DNA from: Candidatus Microgenomates bacterium
GTDB lineage: Bacteria > Patescibacteria > Microgenomatia > JADHYG01
Direction of reading: 5' to 3'
DNA length: 6,837 nt
Assembly (NCBI GenBank): GCA_016782545.1
Contig: JADHYG010000053.1
Location: 1-6,837, forward strand
In this document: in pieces, positions 1-5,850 of the stretch
Layout of the letters: every line of letters starts with the position of its first letter
How positions within the stretch are numbered: the stretch's first letter is position 1
The notes under the pieces: model-generated
Seen by the model: only the letters and a program-made list of their open reading frames with translations
What the model was told of the DNA's origin: nothing
The model's database searches: none
Program-made: the position numbers and the translations under genes

Positions 1-1440
1 CATTAACCTTGTGTGAGCGTCAAGACCGGGTAAAGCAGAAAGAAAAAAAGACACAACCGGTAGAGTTAGCCATTGGAGATATAGCATTGGAATTTTCCAA
101 CGCTGAAATTCTTTTGGCCGGGGAGGTTTTATTTTTAAATCAAGAATAATAATCACTACCAAAAAAACAGCACAGGTGGTGAGGATGGCCGATGAAATTG
201 TGGATAAATTATAGCCAAGAGTCGTTTTAGCGAAACGGGGATTTAAAAGAGGGGGAATAGTTGAGCCCAATGTTAAAATAAACCAATTTGTTGGCCAAAT
301 TAAGTGCTGTTCAAGAAGGACGGCCAATCTAAAAGTTTTATCCAAAAAAGGTATTTCCGGATGGATAAAATAATTTCTAATGACCCTTGGCACATCAGAA
401 ACGCCCCACGCCCATCGTTTGTTTTGTTCAAAATGATTAACCATGGTTCGCCAGAAGCCTCGTGATTGAGCGGCTTGAGCCAAAACAGGCAAGAAGATAG
501 GTATAACCCTTACTTTTTCTCCTTTCTGAAAATAGGTTTTAAAAAATAAATGATAATCTTCAGGAATAATATCCACTCCCCAAAAACCAACTTCTTTAAC
601 TGTTTTTAAAGACAAGGAATAAGTGGAAAAATTTATCAGTCTTAGACCTTGAGACAAAAGAGAAAGATTAAGAATACTGCCAATAGTGCTGAGCACTCTT
701 CCGGGAAGAGGAATCTGCCAGATATTAGAGTAAAACATAATTGCTCCTTGATAGAAGTGATAATAACGATCTGGATCTGATAAAAAAGCAAAAGTAAGAT
801 AAGAAAAATATTTAGGGTGAATAAGAACATCGGCGTCACAAGAGGTGACGGTGACATTTTCAAGGTTTATGCCCAGTTTTTCGAGTTTTTGACAAACAAA
901 TTTTCCGGCAAAAGCCATGTTGGAAGACTTGCCGGCCACTTCACCTGGTGAAAGTTGATGATGAGTAGTCCAAAAGTGAGCAAATTTGTCTTTAAATTCT
1001 TTTTTTAAAACACGCTCTTTTGTTCTTGCTCTAAGATCTCGTTTTTCACTGGCTAAAACAATTGAGATTTTATTATGCGGAAAATCCTGAAGGCTTAGGT
1101 TTTTAAGGGTTTTTCTTAAAAGAGCCAAGCTTTCTTTATATTCAGGAATAATAATGACATGTTGAATTTTATTCCAGCCAGGAATTTTTTTACTTTCTGA
1201 TAACCAATCAACTTTGATGTGGACTGACAAAGTCAAATAAGAACGAATAGCATTTAAGGCCAAGAGAAAAGATCTATAAAACCAATAAATGTCAAAAGCA
1301 ATGACAAAATAAGCAACGCCTTCGGGATAAAAAAAAGAAAGCCAAACAGGCATAGTAATAATTGTCCACGATATAGTGGGGATTAAGATCTCTAAAAAAC
1401 GGATAGTCTTAAGAGGATATTTTTCAAAAACTCGTTTCAT
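1..1440 (-). CDS. Membrane GT2 family glycosyltransferase, 3' end cut off by the window edge
   Basis: Reading leftwards from ATG at 1440-1438, the frame stays open for all 480 codons to base 1, so the N-terminus is complete and the C-terminus is missing. Predicted membrane segments lie at about residues 16-38 and 41-60. A GT-A domain follows, with VIIIPEYKE (94-102), the nucleotide-sugar/metal motif CDAD (D202, D204), the acceptor-side motif PEDYH (E294, D295) and QNKRW (339-343), the Q/RxxRW signature of processive GT2 enzymes. More hydrophobic segments lie near 375-400, 413-434 and 450-470. The last visible residues, LPGLDAHTRLM, look like the closing segment of this family, so probably few residues are missing. 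It should act at the cytoplasmic membrane, moving a sugar from a nucleotide-sugar or lipid-linked donor into a surface polysaccharide or glycolipid. The substrate cannot be read from the sequence. No Shine-Dalgarno lies at usual spacing; the nearest purine run (AAAGGAT) is about 20 nt upstream. Confidence 0.9.
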   Translation of the reverse strand, partial: MKRVFEKYPLKTIRFLEILIPTISWTIITMPVWLSFFYPEGVAYFVIAFDIYWFYRSFLLALNAIRSYLTLSVHIKVDWLSESKKIPGWNKIQHVIIIPEYKESLALLRKTLKNLSLQDFPHNKISIVLASEKRDLRARTKERVLKKEFKDKFAHFWTTHHQLSPGEVAGKSSNMAFAGKFVCQKLEKLGINLENVTVTSCDADVLIHPKYFSYLTFAFLSDPDRYYHFYQGAIMFYSNIWQIPLPGRVLSTIGSILNLSLLSQGLRLINFSTYSLSLKTVKEVGFWGVDIIPEDYHLFFKTYFQKGEKVRVIPIFLPVLAQAAQSRGFWRTMVNHFEQNKRWAWGVSDVPRVIRNYFIHPEIPFLDKTFRLAVLLEQHLIWPTNWFILTLGSTIPPLLNPRFAKTTLGYNLSTISSAILTTCAVFLVVIIILDLKIKPPRPKEFQRWKIPMLYLQWLTLPVVSFFLSALPGLDAHTRLM

Positions 1441-1492
1441 CGATATTATCTTTTTGTAAGATCCTTTATTTTTTTGTAATTGGATAAAGCTT

Positions 1493-1501
1493 ATTTTATC
1501 A
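1493..1501 (-). promoter_or_regulatory. Extended -10 promoter element of the GT2 gene
   Basis: Read on the minus strand the sequence is TGATAAAAT: a TGn extension followed by TAAAAT, five of six matches to TATAAT. It lies in the 88-bp gap between the tatD stop and the GT2 start. It would start transcription near 1486, giving a leader of about 45 nt. I see no good -35 at normal spacing; TGn-extended promoters often lack one. No terminator hairpin for tatD is visible in this gap, so tatD transcripts may also read into the glycosyltransferase gene. Confidence 0.45.
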
Positions 1502-1528
1502 CGAAGAAACAATTAATGTGGGGAGTTT

Positions 1529-2344
1529 TTAAGAAAGCTTAAAAAGAAAATCAGCATTAGCAGTTGTTTTTTTAGAAACTTCTTCTAAAGAGATGTTTTT
1601 AAGATGGGCAATTTTTTGGGCGATAATTTTTAGATTTTTTGGTTCATTACGCTTGCCTCTGAAAGGTTTGGGTGTAAGAAAAGGAGAATCAGTTTCCAAA
1701 AGAATTTTTTCAAGTGGGGTTATTTTAATTAAGCTTCTTAAATCATTTCTTGAGGAATAGGTAATATTGCCGTCAAAGCCAACTTTAAAACCCAGATCAA
1801 GCACTTGAGTAAGATGAGTTTTACTGCCTGAAAAACAATGAAGAACTCCTTTTAAGTTAAAATTCTTGTTTTTCTCAGTTAAAATCGCCAAAAGGTCAGC
1901 AAAAGCTTGACGACAATGAATAATTAAAGGCAGGTTTAAGTGCTGTGCCAAGTCAAGATGAAGGTTAAGAAGACTTTTTTGAAGATCTTTAATTTCTTTG
2001 GTTAATTTTATTTCGCCATATTTTGAATTTTTATATTGAAAATAATCAAGGCCGGTTTCGCCAATGGCAACTACTTTTTTATTTTTAGTTAAGTTGATTA
2101 ATTTCTCTTTGGTGATATCTAGATCATTATTATCTAAAGAATTAACATGATGAGGATGGATGCCCACTGAAGCATATAAGCCATCATATTTTTGGGCCAA
2201 ATCAATTGCTTTTTGGCTGGTTTTTAAATCAGCACCCACGACCAGCATTTTTTCAACTCCAGCTCTTTTCGCTCTTTGAATAACCTGATCAACATCTTTT
2301 CTAAAGGCTTTGAAATTTAAATGACAATGAGTATCAATTAACAT
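1529..2344 (-). CDS. tatD: TatD family metal-dependent hydrolase / DNase
   Basis: This 271-residue protein has the full length and all the metal-site motifs of the TatD family (TIM-barrel amidohydrolase fold). It has DTHCHL near the N-terminus (H6, H8), GETGLD (E96), IHCR (H143), HCFSG (H169) and ETDSPFL (D219); the HPHH of residues 63-66 is also typical. Family members are cytoplasmic 3'-5' exonucleases or DNases acting on single-stranded or damaged DNA, and some have tRNA-processing or D-aminoacyl-related roles, so the physiological substrate is not certain. The start MLIDTHCHL is standard for the family. No Shine-Dalgarno is present; the 5' flank has only a TAAAGT four bases before the ATG, too close for a confident promoter call. 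The terminator of the upstream EamA gene at 2364-2417 suggests tatD needs its own start of transcription. tatD next to metG is a common bacterial arrangement; here the EamA gene separates them. Confidence 0.95.
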   Translation of the reverse strand: MLIDTHCHLNFKAFRKDVDQVIQRAKRAGVEKMLVVGADLKTSQKAIDLAQKYDGLYASVGIHPHHVNSLDNNDLDITKEKLINLTKNKKVVAIGETGLDYFQYKNSKYGEIKLTKEIKDLQKSLLNLHLDLAQHLNLPLIIHCRQAFADLLAILTEKNKNFNLKGVLHCFSGSKTHLTQVLDLGFKVGFDGNITYSSRNDLRSLIKITPLEKILLETDSPFLTPKPFRGKRNEPKNLKIIAQKIAHLKNISLEEVSKKTTANADFLFKLS

Positions 2345-2363
2345 AATGACTTTACAATTCTTT

Positions 2364-2417
2364 CGAATAAAAAGAAGGGGAAACTAGACATGCGATCACT
2401 CCTCGACTTTCCACTTC
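2364..2417 (-). terminator. Rho-independent terminator of the EamA-type gene, long loop
   Basis: Read on the minus strand after the EamA stop codon, GAAGTGGAAA (2417-2408) pairs with TTTCCCCTTC (2383-2374) at 9 of 10 positions, with one internal T/C mismatch. The second arm runs directly into TTTTTATT (2373-2366). The loop is 24 nt, long for an intrinsic terminator, and contains GTCGAG and GATCGC, which resemble pieces of the palindromic repeat at 6734-6808. On the plus strand the stem is followed by TTTTAGCTTT, so weak bidirectional action is possible. The hairpin ends 19 bp before the tatD start codon. Confidence 0.6.
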
Positions 2418-2459
2418 TTTTAGCTTTAAAACTTTAAAAATCTTCAAAGCATTGATTAA

Positions 2460-2885
2460 TTATTTTGCAACTATTAAGTAGAGTCCAGCTAGAGAAAGTA
2501 CAAAGCCGAGAAAATATCTAGTATTGAAACCTTCTTTTAAGAAAATGATTCCCAAAACAGAAGCTAAAAATACCATACCTATTCTTACAACAGGTACAGC
2601 CAGTGATAGATTAACTCCTGTAGAAAACATTTTAGTGAAGAAAACGCTAGCCAGACCAACAAGAACACCGGCTACTGCTGAATAAACAATGCCTAATCTT
2701 GTAGAATCAACTGCTCCGTTTTTTGTCTTGATTACAGCTAGATAGATAAAGGCGATAATTAAAGCAAAAAGATTAATTATCACCGCTGACAAGTAACTGT
2801 TTATTTTACCGGCGCCTAATTTAAGAAAAAAATCAAAAAATGCATAAAAGATAATGGTTAAAAAAGCAAATGGTAGCCAATTCAT
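2460..2885 (-). CDS. Small EamA/DMT-superfamily membrane protein, putative transporter
   Basis: The 141-residue protein is almost entirely hydrophobic, with five predicted membrane helices at about residues 3-22, 31-52, 63-85, 92-115 and 122-139. The C-terminal pattern GIIFLKEGFNTRYFLGFVLSLAGLYLI matches the end of an EamA repeat: a charged FLxE turn, then a glycine-rich last helix. Full-size EamA carriers have ten helices from two repeats; this has one and would have to work as a dimer, as other small drug/metabolite-transporter proteins do. Single-repeat proteins of about 140 residues are a known group, so it need not be a fragment. The substrate is unknown. It is the only gene in the window with a strong Shine-Dalgarno (AAAGGAGGT, 6-nt spacer before ATG), which fixes the start. 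It also has its own -10 and terminator, forming a separate unit between metG and tatD. Confidence 0.85.
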   Translation of the reverse strand: MNWLPFAFLTIIFYAFFDFFLKLGAGKINSYLSAVIINLFALIIAFIYLAVIKTKNGAVDSTRLGIVYSAVAGVLVGLASVFFTKMFSTGVNLSLAVPVVRIGMVFLASVLGIIFLKEGFNTRYFLGFVLSLAGLYLIVAK

Positions 2886-2890
2886 AATTT

Positions 2891-2899
2891 ACCTCCTTT
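2891..2899 (-). promoter_or_regulatory. Strong Shine-Dalgarno of the EamA-type gene
   Basis: On the minus strand AAAGGAGGT is followed by AAATT and then the ATG at 2885, so the AGGAGG core lies 6 nt before the start. This near-perfect anti-16S match is exceptional here: none of the other complete genes has a comparable site at normal spacing. It decides the start codon. Confidence 0.85.
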
Positions 2900-2907
2900 A
2901 ACATTCT

Positions 2908-2923
2908 TTAATAATTATATTAA
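2908..2923 (-). promoter_or_regulatory. -10 element of the EamA-type gene inside an AT palindrome
   Basis: The minus strand carries a perfect TATAAT at 2919-2914, 28 bp before the start codon, giving a leader of about 20 nt that contains the Shine-Dalgarno. It lies within an inverted repeat, TTAATA-4-TATTAA (2908-2923). No convincing -35 is visible. The palindrome could be a regulator site or a chance product of AT-rich sequence. It lies in the 47-bp gap between the metG stop and the EamA start. Confidence 0.4.
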
Positions 2924-2932
2924 TGACTTAAT

Positions 2933-4471
2933 TCATTTTATTCTTGGAAAAAGGGATTTTCCAGCTTTGATTTTGGTTCCGGGTTTGATATTGGTCCAGC
3001 TGTTTTTATTAAGCGGATTTTTGATCAATAGTTTTTCAATTTTAAGCCGTTTGGCAATTTGCTGGGCAGTGTTTGACATAAACGGATAAATTTGCCAAGC
3101 AAGCTGATGAATTGAATCCAAAAGTCCGTACAAAACCCAATTAAATTTCTTTTTGTCTTTTTTTACTAATTCCCATGGTTTATTTTGGTCAATGTATTTA
3201 TCAGCTTCTTTGATAAACTTCCAAATTGATTCTAGAGCTTCATTGAATTTGTATTGAGGCAAGAAATTGTCAATGTCTTGCCAAGTCTTTTTCCAGTTGT
3301 GAATATTTTGATCAATTCTTAATGGATGAGAGTCAGGATCTTGATTGACTTGGGGAACTTTAGCACCACAATTTTTTTCGACTAAGGTTAAAACCCGAGC
3401 CACAAGATTTCCCAAACCATTCGCCAAATCGGCGTTGTAAAGCTCTTTAAAACGGGAAGTTGAAAAATCACCGTCGCCATAAGCGGGAATTTCGCGGAGA
3501 AGATAATAACGAATAGCATCAGTTCCATGTTGATTAACCAATTCAAAAGGATCAATGACATTGCCAAGTGATTTGCTGATTTTTTCTCCTTCAATGGTGA
3601 TATAACCATGGACAAATTCTTCTTTTGGTAAGGGGATACCAGCTGACTTGAGCATTGCCGGCCAATAAATAGCATGAAAACGGGTGATGCCCTTGCCAAT
3701 GACATGTAGATCAGCAGGCCAATATTTTTGGAATAATTTATCTTTTTTGTGCCAACCCAAAGCAGTAATATAATTAGCCAAAGCATCAAACCAAACATAA
3801 ATAATTTGACTTGGATCGTTGGGAACGGGAATGCCCCAGCCATGAGCTCGTTCTATTGTTCGAGAAATGGAAAAATCTTCAAGTCCGCGGCGAATAAACG
3901 AAAGAACTTCATTTTTACGAGTTTGAGGAACGATTTTTAATTTATCAGTTGAGACTAAATCTTCCAGCCAGTCTTGATATTTCGAAAGCCGGAAAAAATA
4001 ATTTTCTTCCTCAACTACTTCAGGCTTTTTTTTATGTTCCGGGCATTTTCCGTCAATCAAATCCTTTTTAGTATAAAAAGCTTCACAACCCACACAGTAA
4101 AGTCCTTTATATTTCTTTTTATAGACATCTTCTTTTTTACAGGCTTGCCAAAGCGCCTGAGACCCTTCAAGATGGCGTCTTTCAGTTGTTCTGATAAAGT
4201 CATCATAAGTAAGATTTAAAGCCTTTTTTAAGTCATAAAATTTTTGAGAATTGCGGTCAACCAGTTGTTTGGTGGTAATACCTTCTTTTTCAGCGGCTTG
4301 AACATTTTTTAAAGCATTTTCATCAGTACCGGCTAGAAAATAAACATCTTTTCCTAAAAGTTGATGATAGCGGGCAACAACATCAGCCTGAACCACTTCA
4401 AGGGCAAAGCCCAAATGAGGAGGGGCATTAACATAAGGAATGGCTGTAGTGAGATAGAATTTTTTGTTCAT
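2933..4471 (-). CDS. metG: Methionyl-tRNA synthetase
   Basis: This 512-residue class I aminoacyl-tRNA synthetase charges tRNA-Met, including the initiator, with methionine in the cytoplasm. The N-terminus YLTTAIPYVNAPPHLGFALE contains the HIGH-box equivalent HLGF (19-22). GTDEN (48-52) is the usual methionine-pocket region. A single zinc knuckle in the connective domain uses C126, C129, C143 and H146. The KMSKS loop appears as KISKS (297-301) followed by LGNVIDP. The helical anticodon-binding domain includes NADLANGLGNLVAR (346-359) and NKPWEL (430-435). The protein ends at FPRIK with no C-terminal EMAP/Trbp-like tRNA-binding domain, so it is a short form. The stop codon is TGA. The start is supported by the family N-terminus and by a leaderless-type promoter just upstream. 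It lies 21 bp downstream of the 100-residue membrane gene on the same strand. Confidence 0.98.
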   Translation of the reverse strand: MNKKFYLTTAIPYVNAPPHLGFALEVVQADVVARYHQLLGKDVYFLAGTDENALKNVQAAEKEGITTKQLVDRNSQKFYDLKKALNLTYDDFIRTTERRHLEGSQALWQACKKEDVYKKKYKGLYCVGCEAFYTKKDLIDGKCPEHKKKPEVVEEENYFFRLSKYQDWLEDLVSTDKLKIVPQTRKNEVLSFIRRGLEDFSISRTIERAHGWGIPVPNDPSQIIYVWFDALANYITALGWHKKDKLFQKYWPADLHVIGKGITRFHAIYWPAMLKSAGIPLPKEEFVHGYITIEGEKISKSLGNVIDPFELVNQHGTDAIRYYLLREIPAYGDGDFSTSRFKELYNADLANGLGNLVARVLTLVEKNCGAKVPQVNQDPDSHPLRIDQNIHNWKKTWQDIDNFLPQYKFNEALESIWKFIKEADKYIDQNKPWELVKKDKKKFNWVLYGLLDSIHQLAWQIYPFMSNTAQQIAKRLKIEKLLIKNPLNKNSWTNIKPGTKIKAGKSLFPRIK

Positions 4472-4478
4472 TGTGGCT

Positions 4479-4487
4479 ATTTTAGCA
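4479..4487 (-). promoter_or_regulatory. Extended -10 of metG, positioned for a leaderless transcript
   Basis: On the minus strand TGCTAAAAT (TGn extension plus TAAAAT) is followed by exactly 7 nt and then the metG ATG. Transcription normally begins about 7 nt beyond the -10, so the mRNA should begin at or within a base or two of the start codon, leaving no room for a Shine-Dalgarno; none is seen. The element partly overlaps the short gap and lies just after the stop of the upstream 100-residue gene, so metG can be transcribed independently of it. Confidence 0.55.
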
Positions 4488-4492
4488 CAAAG

Positions 4493-4795
4493 TTAGCGTC
4501 GAAAATAGATTTCTAAGGCAGTTAAGGAAGAGATTAAAAGAAGAATAGTTAATAAATTAGCGATTTTTAAAAAGCGAAGAAATAAAAAAATGGTCATTCC
4601 AATAGCGAGCAAGAAGCCACGCCGGGTATTGGCCAAAAGAAGAGAAAGTATTAAAAATAAAGAAAAAAAGATAGTAAATAGTAAATAGTAAATAGTAATT
4701 GAGGATGGAGAAACATAAAGAATAATATAAATTGTTGCAATCCAAAAAAGGATAGTAATAATAAGAGTAGGAAGAAAGTTTTTTCGGCGTCTCAT
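4493..4795 (-). CDS. Hypothetical small membrane protein
   Basis: The 100-residue protein begins with a basic MRRRKNFLP stretch and then has about four hydrophobic segments (roughly 7-28, 33-55, 61-78 and 79-96), with a charged NTRRG turn near 56-60 and a basic YFRR end. By the positive-inside rule both termini are likely cytoplasmic. I cannot name a family; similar short basic-start membrane proteins occur beside metG in related genomes as far as I recall, but that is unverified. It lies upstream of metG on the same strand and is divergent from rmuC. Its DNA at 4671-4698 is four perfect copies of a 7-bp unit, encoding residues about 33-42 (ITIYYLLFTI), so a change in copy number would shift the frame. 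No Shine-Dalgarno is present; the start is supported by a TAAAAT 6 nt upstream of the ATG. Confidence 0.7.
   Translation of the reverse strand: MRRRKNFLPTLIITILFWIATIYIILYVSPSSITIYYLLFTIFFSLFLILSLLLANTRRGFLLAIGMTIFLFLRFLKIANLLTILLLISSLTALEIYFRR
4671..4698. repeat. Heptanucleotide tandem repeat, ATAGTAA x 4
   Basis: Four exact head-to-tail copies of ATAGTAA (plus strand) lie inside the coding sequence of the 100-residue membrane protein. Seven is not a multiple of three, so gain or loss of one copy shifts the reading frame downstream. Confidence 0.95.
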
Positions 4796-4801
4796 AATTT
4801 A

Positions 4802-4807
4802 ATTTTA
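4802..4807 (-). promoter_or_regulatory. -10 element of the 100-residue membrane gene
   Basis: TAAAAT on the minus strand lies 6 nt before the ATG at 4795, consistent with a leaderless transcript. Its core is only 13 bp from the TATAAT of the divergent rmuC promoter. There is no TGn extension and no clear -35. Confidence 0.4.
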
Positions 4808-4820
4808 AAGGAATTCATAG

Positions 4821-4826
4821 TATAAT
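4821..4826 (+). promoter_or_regulatory. -10 element of rmuC, positioned for a leaderless transcript
   Basis: A perfect TATAAT is followed by 7 nt and then ATG at 4834. It overlaps an earlier in-frame ATG at 4825, which therefore should lie upstream of the transcription start and not be used. A weak AAGGA at 4808-4812 is 12 nt before the 4825 ATG and offers an alternative reading, but with poor spacing. Confidence 0.55.
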
Positions 4827-4833
4827 GAAAGCA

Positions 4834-5847
4834 ATGAAATTAGAATTTCTTTTAATTGCCATTCTTTTTTTAAGCAGTTTGGCCATTGTGGCTTTTTTTA
4901 TTAAAAAATGGCTGACAGAGTTTTCCGAAAAACAAAAACCTTCTGATGAGCTTATGGAGATTATTAAAATGCTTCAGCAGGGCTCAAAAGAAGATCGAAA
5001 TGTTTTACTTAATTCTTTACAAAAAAACACCCAATCTTTAAACGAAAGATTGGATAAAGCCGCTCAAGTGATTGGTCAGGTGCAAAGAAATATTGGCGAG
5101 ATGAGCGAAATTGGCCGAGGGATGAAAGATTTGCAGGAATTTTTACGCTCTCCTAAATTGCGAGGCAATATTGGCGAGCAGGTTTTAAAAGAACTTTTGG
5201 GTCAAATGCTGCCCAAACAATCATTTCATCTTCAATATACTTTTAAATCTGGTAATAAAGTTGATGCGGCCATTAAAACTGCTTCAGGCATTATTCCGGT
5301 TGACTCCAAATTTCCCCTAGAAAACTTCAGAAGAATGATGAAGGCTGAGAGTGAAATAGAAAAGAAAAAAACAAAACGGGATTTTATTAATGATGTTAGA
5401 AAACATGTTCGCGACATTGCTTCAAAATATATTTTAACTGAAGAAGGAACAATTGATTATGCTTTAATGTATATTCCTTCGGAAAGTGTTTATTATGAAA
5501 TTGTTAATGATCCTGAACTTTTTGATTATGCCGGGGACAGAAGGGTTTTACCAGTTTCGCCAGTGACTTTTTATGCTTATATGAAAGCAATTTTAATGAG
5601 TTTTGAGGGACAGAAAATTGAACAAAAAGCCAGACAAATTTTGCAGGCCATTCGGGCGATTCAAAAAGATTATGGCAAGGTTGAGGATAATCTTAGTGTT
5701 TTGGGCCGCCATCTTACCAATGCCTACAACCAAATGTCTAATGTTATTTCTGGCTTTACTCTTTTGGGCCAAAAACTAACCTCTACTCAAACCTTGGGAG
5801 AAGGAGTGAAAGAAGAAGTCAAACAATTGGAAGTTGACAAGGGTTAA
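4834..5847 (+). CDS. rmuC: RmuC-family DNA recombination protein, membrane anchored
   Basis: From ATG 4834 the product has 337 residues; an in-frame ATG at 4825 would add three, but it overlaps the TATAAT. Residues about 4-25 form one membrane anchor, followed by a polar, probably coiled-coil region to about residue 105. The RmuC domain follows: SPKLRGNIGEQVLKELL with E115, NKVDAA with D144, and PVDSKFPL with D157 and K159. These match the acidic and lysine positions of a restriction-endonuclease-like (PD-D/ExK) core. Further family signatures are MYIPSESVY (about 212-220) and VLPVSPVTFYAYMKAI (about 238-253). In E. coli RmuC limits inversion at short inverted repeats and is thought to act as a nuclease in recombination; that role here is inferred. 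It is divergent from the 100-residue membrane gene, and its TAA lies 3 bp from the TGA of the convergent ZIP gene. Confidence 0.93.
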   Translation: MKLEFLLIAILFLSSLAIVAFFIKKWLTEFSEKQKPSDELMEIIKMLQQGSKEDRNVLLNSLQKNTQSLNERLDKAAQVIGQVQRNIGEMSEIGRGMKDLQEFLRSPKLRGNIGEQVLKELLGQMLPKQSFHLQYTFKSGNKVDAAIKTASGIIPVDSKFPLENFRRMMKAESEIEKKKTKRDFINDVRKHVRDIASKYILTEEGTIDYALMYIPSESVYYEIVNDPELFDYAGDRRVLPVSPVTFYAYMKAILMSFEGQKIEQKARQILQAIRAIQKDYGKVEDNLSVLGRHLTNAYNQMSNVISGFTLLGQKLTSTQTLGEGVKEEVKQLEVDKG

Positions 5848-5850
5848 TTT

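Noticed and set aside
642..863. 73-residue minus-strand open frame
   Set aside because: It is out of frame within the GT2 gene, whose motifs CDAD, PEDYH and QNKRW continue through the region.
2345..2363. Leaderless promoter for tatD (TAAAGT 4 nt before ATG)
   Set aside because: The spacing is shorter than the 6-7 nt at the other starts and the hexamer is a weak match, so it is not listed as a feature.
2460..2885. EamA gene as a truncated half of a ten-helix transporter
   Set aside because: It has a perfect Shine-Dalgarno, a clean stop, a terminator and five complete helices, and single-repeat proteins of this size are known; I see no decayed second half nearby.
3388..3843. 151-residue minus-strand open frame
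   Set aside because: It lies entirely inside metG in another frame and has no recognisable domain; metG is certain here.
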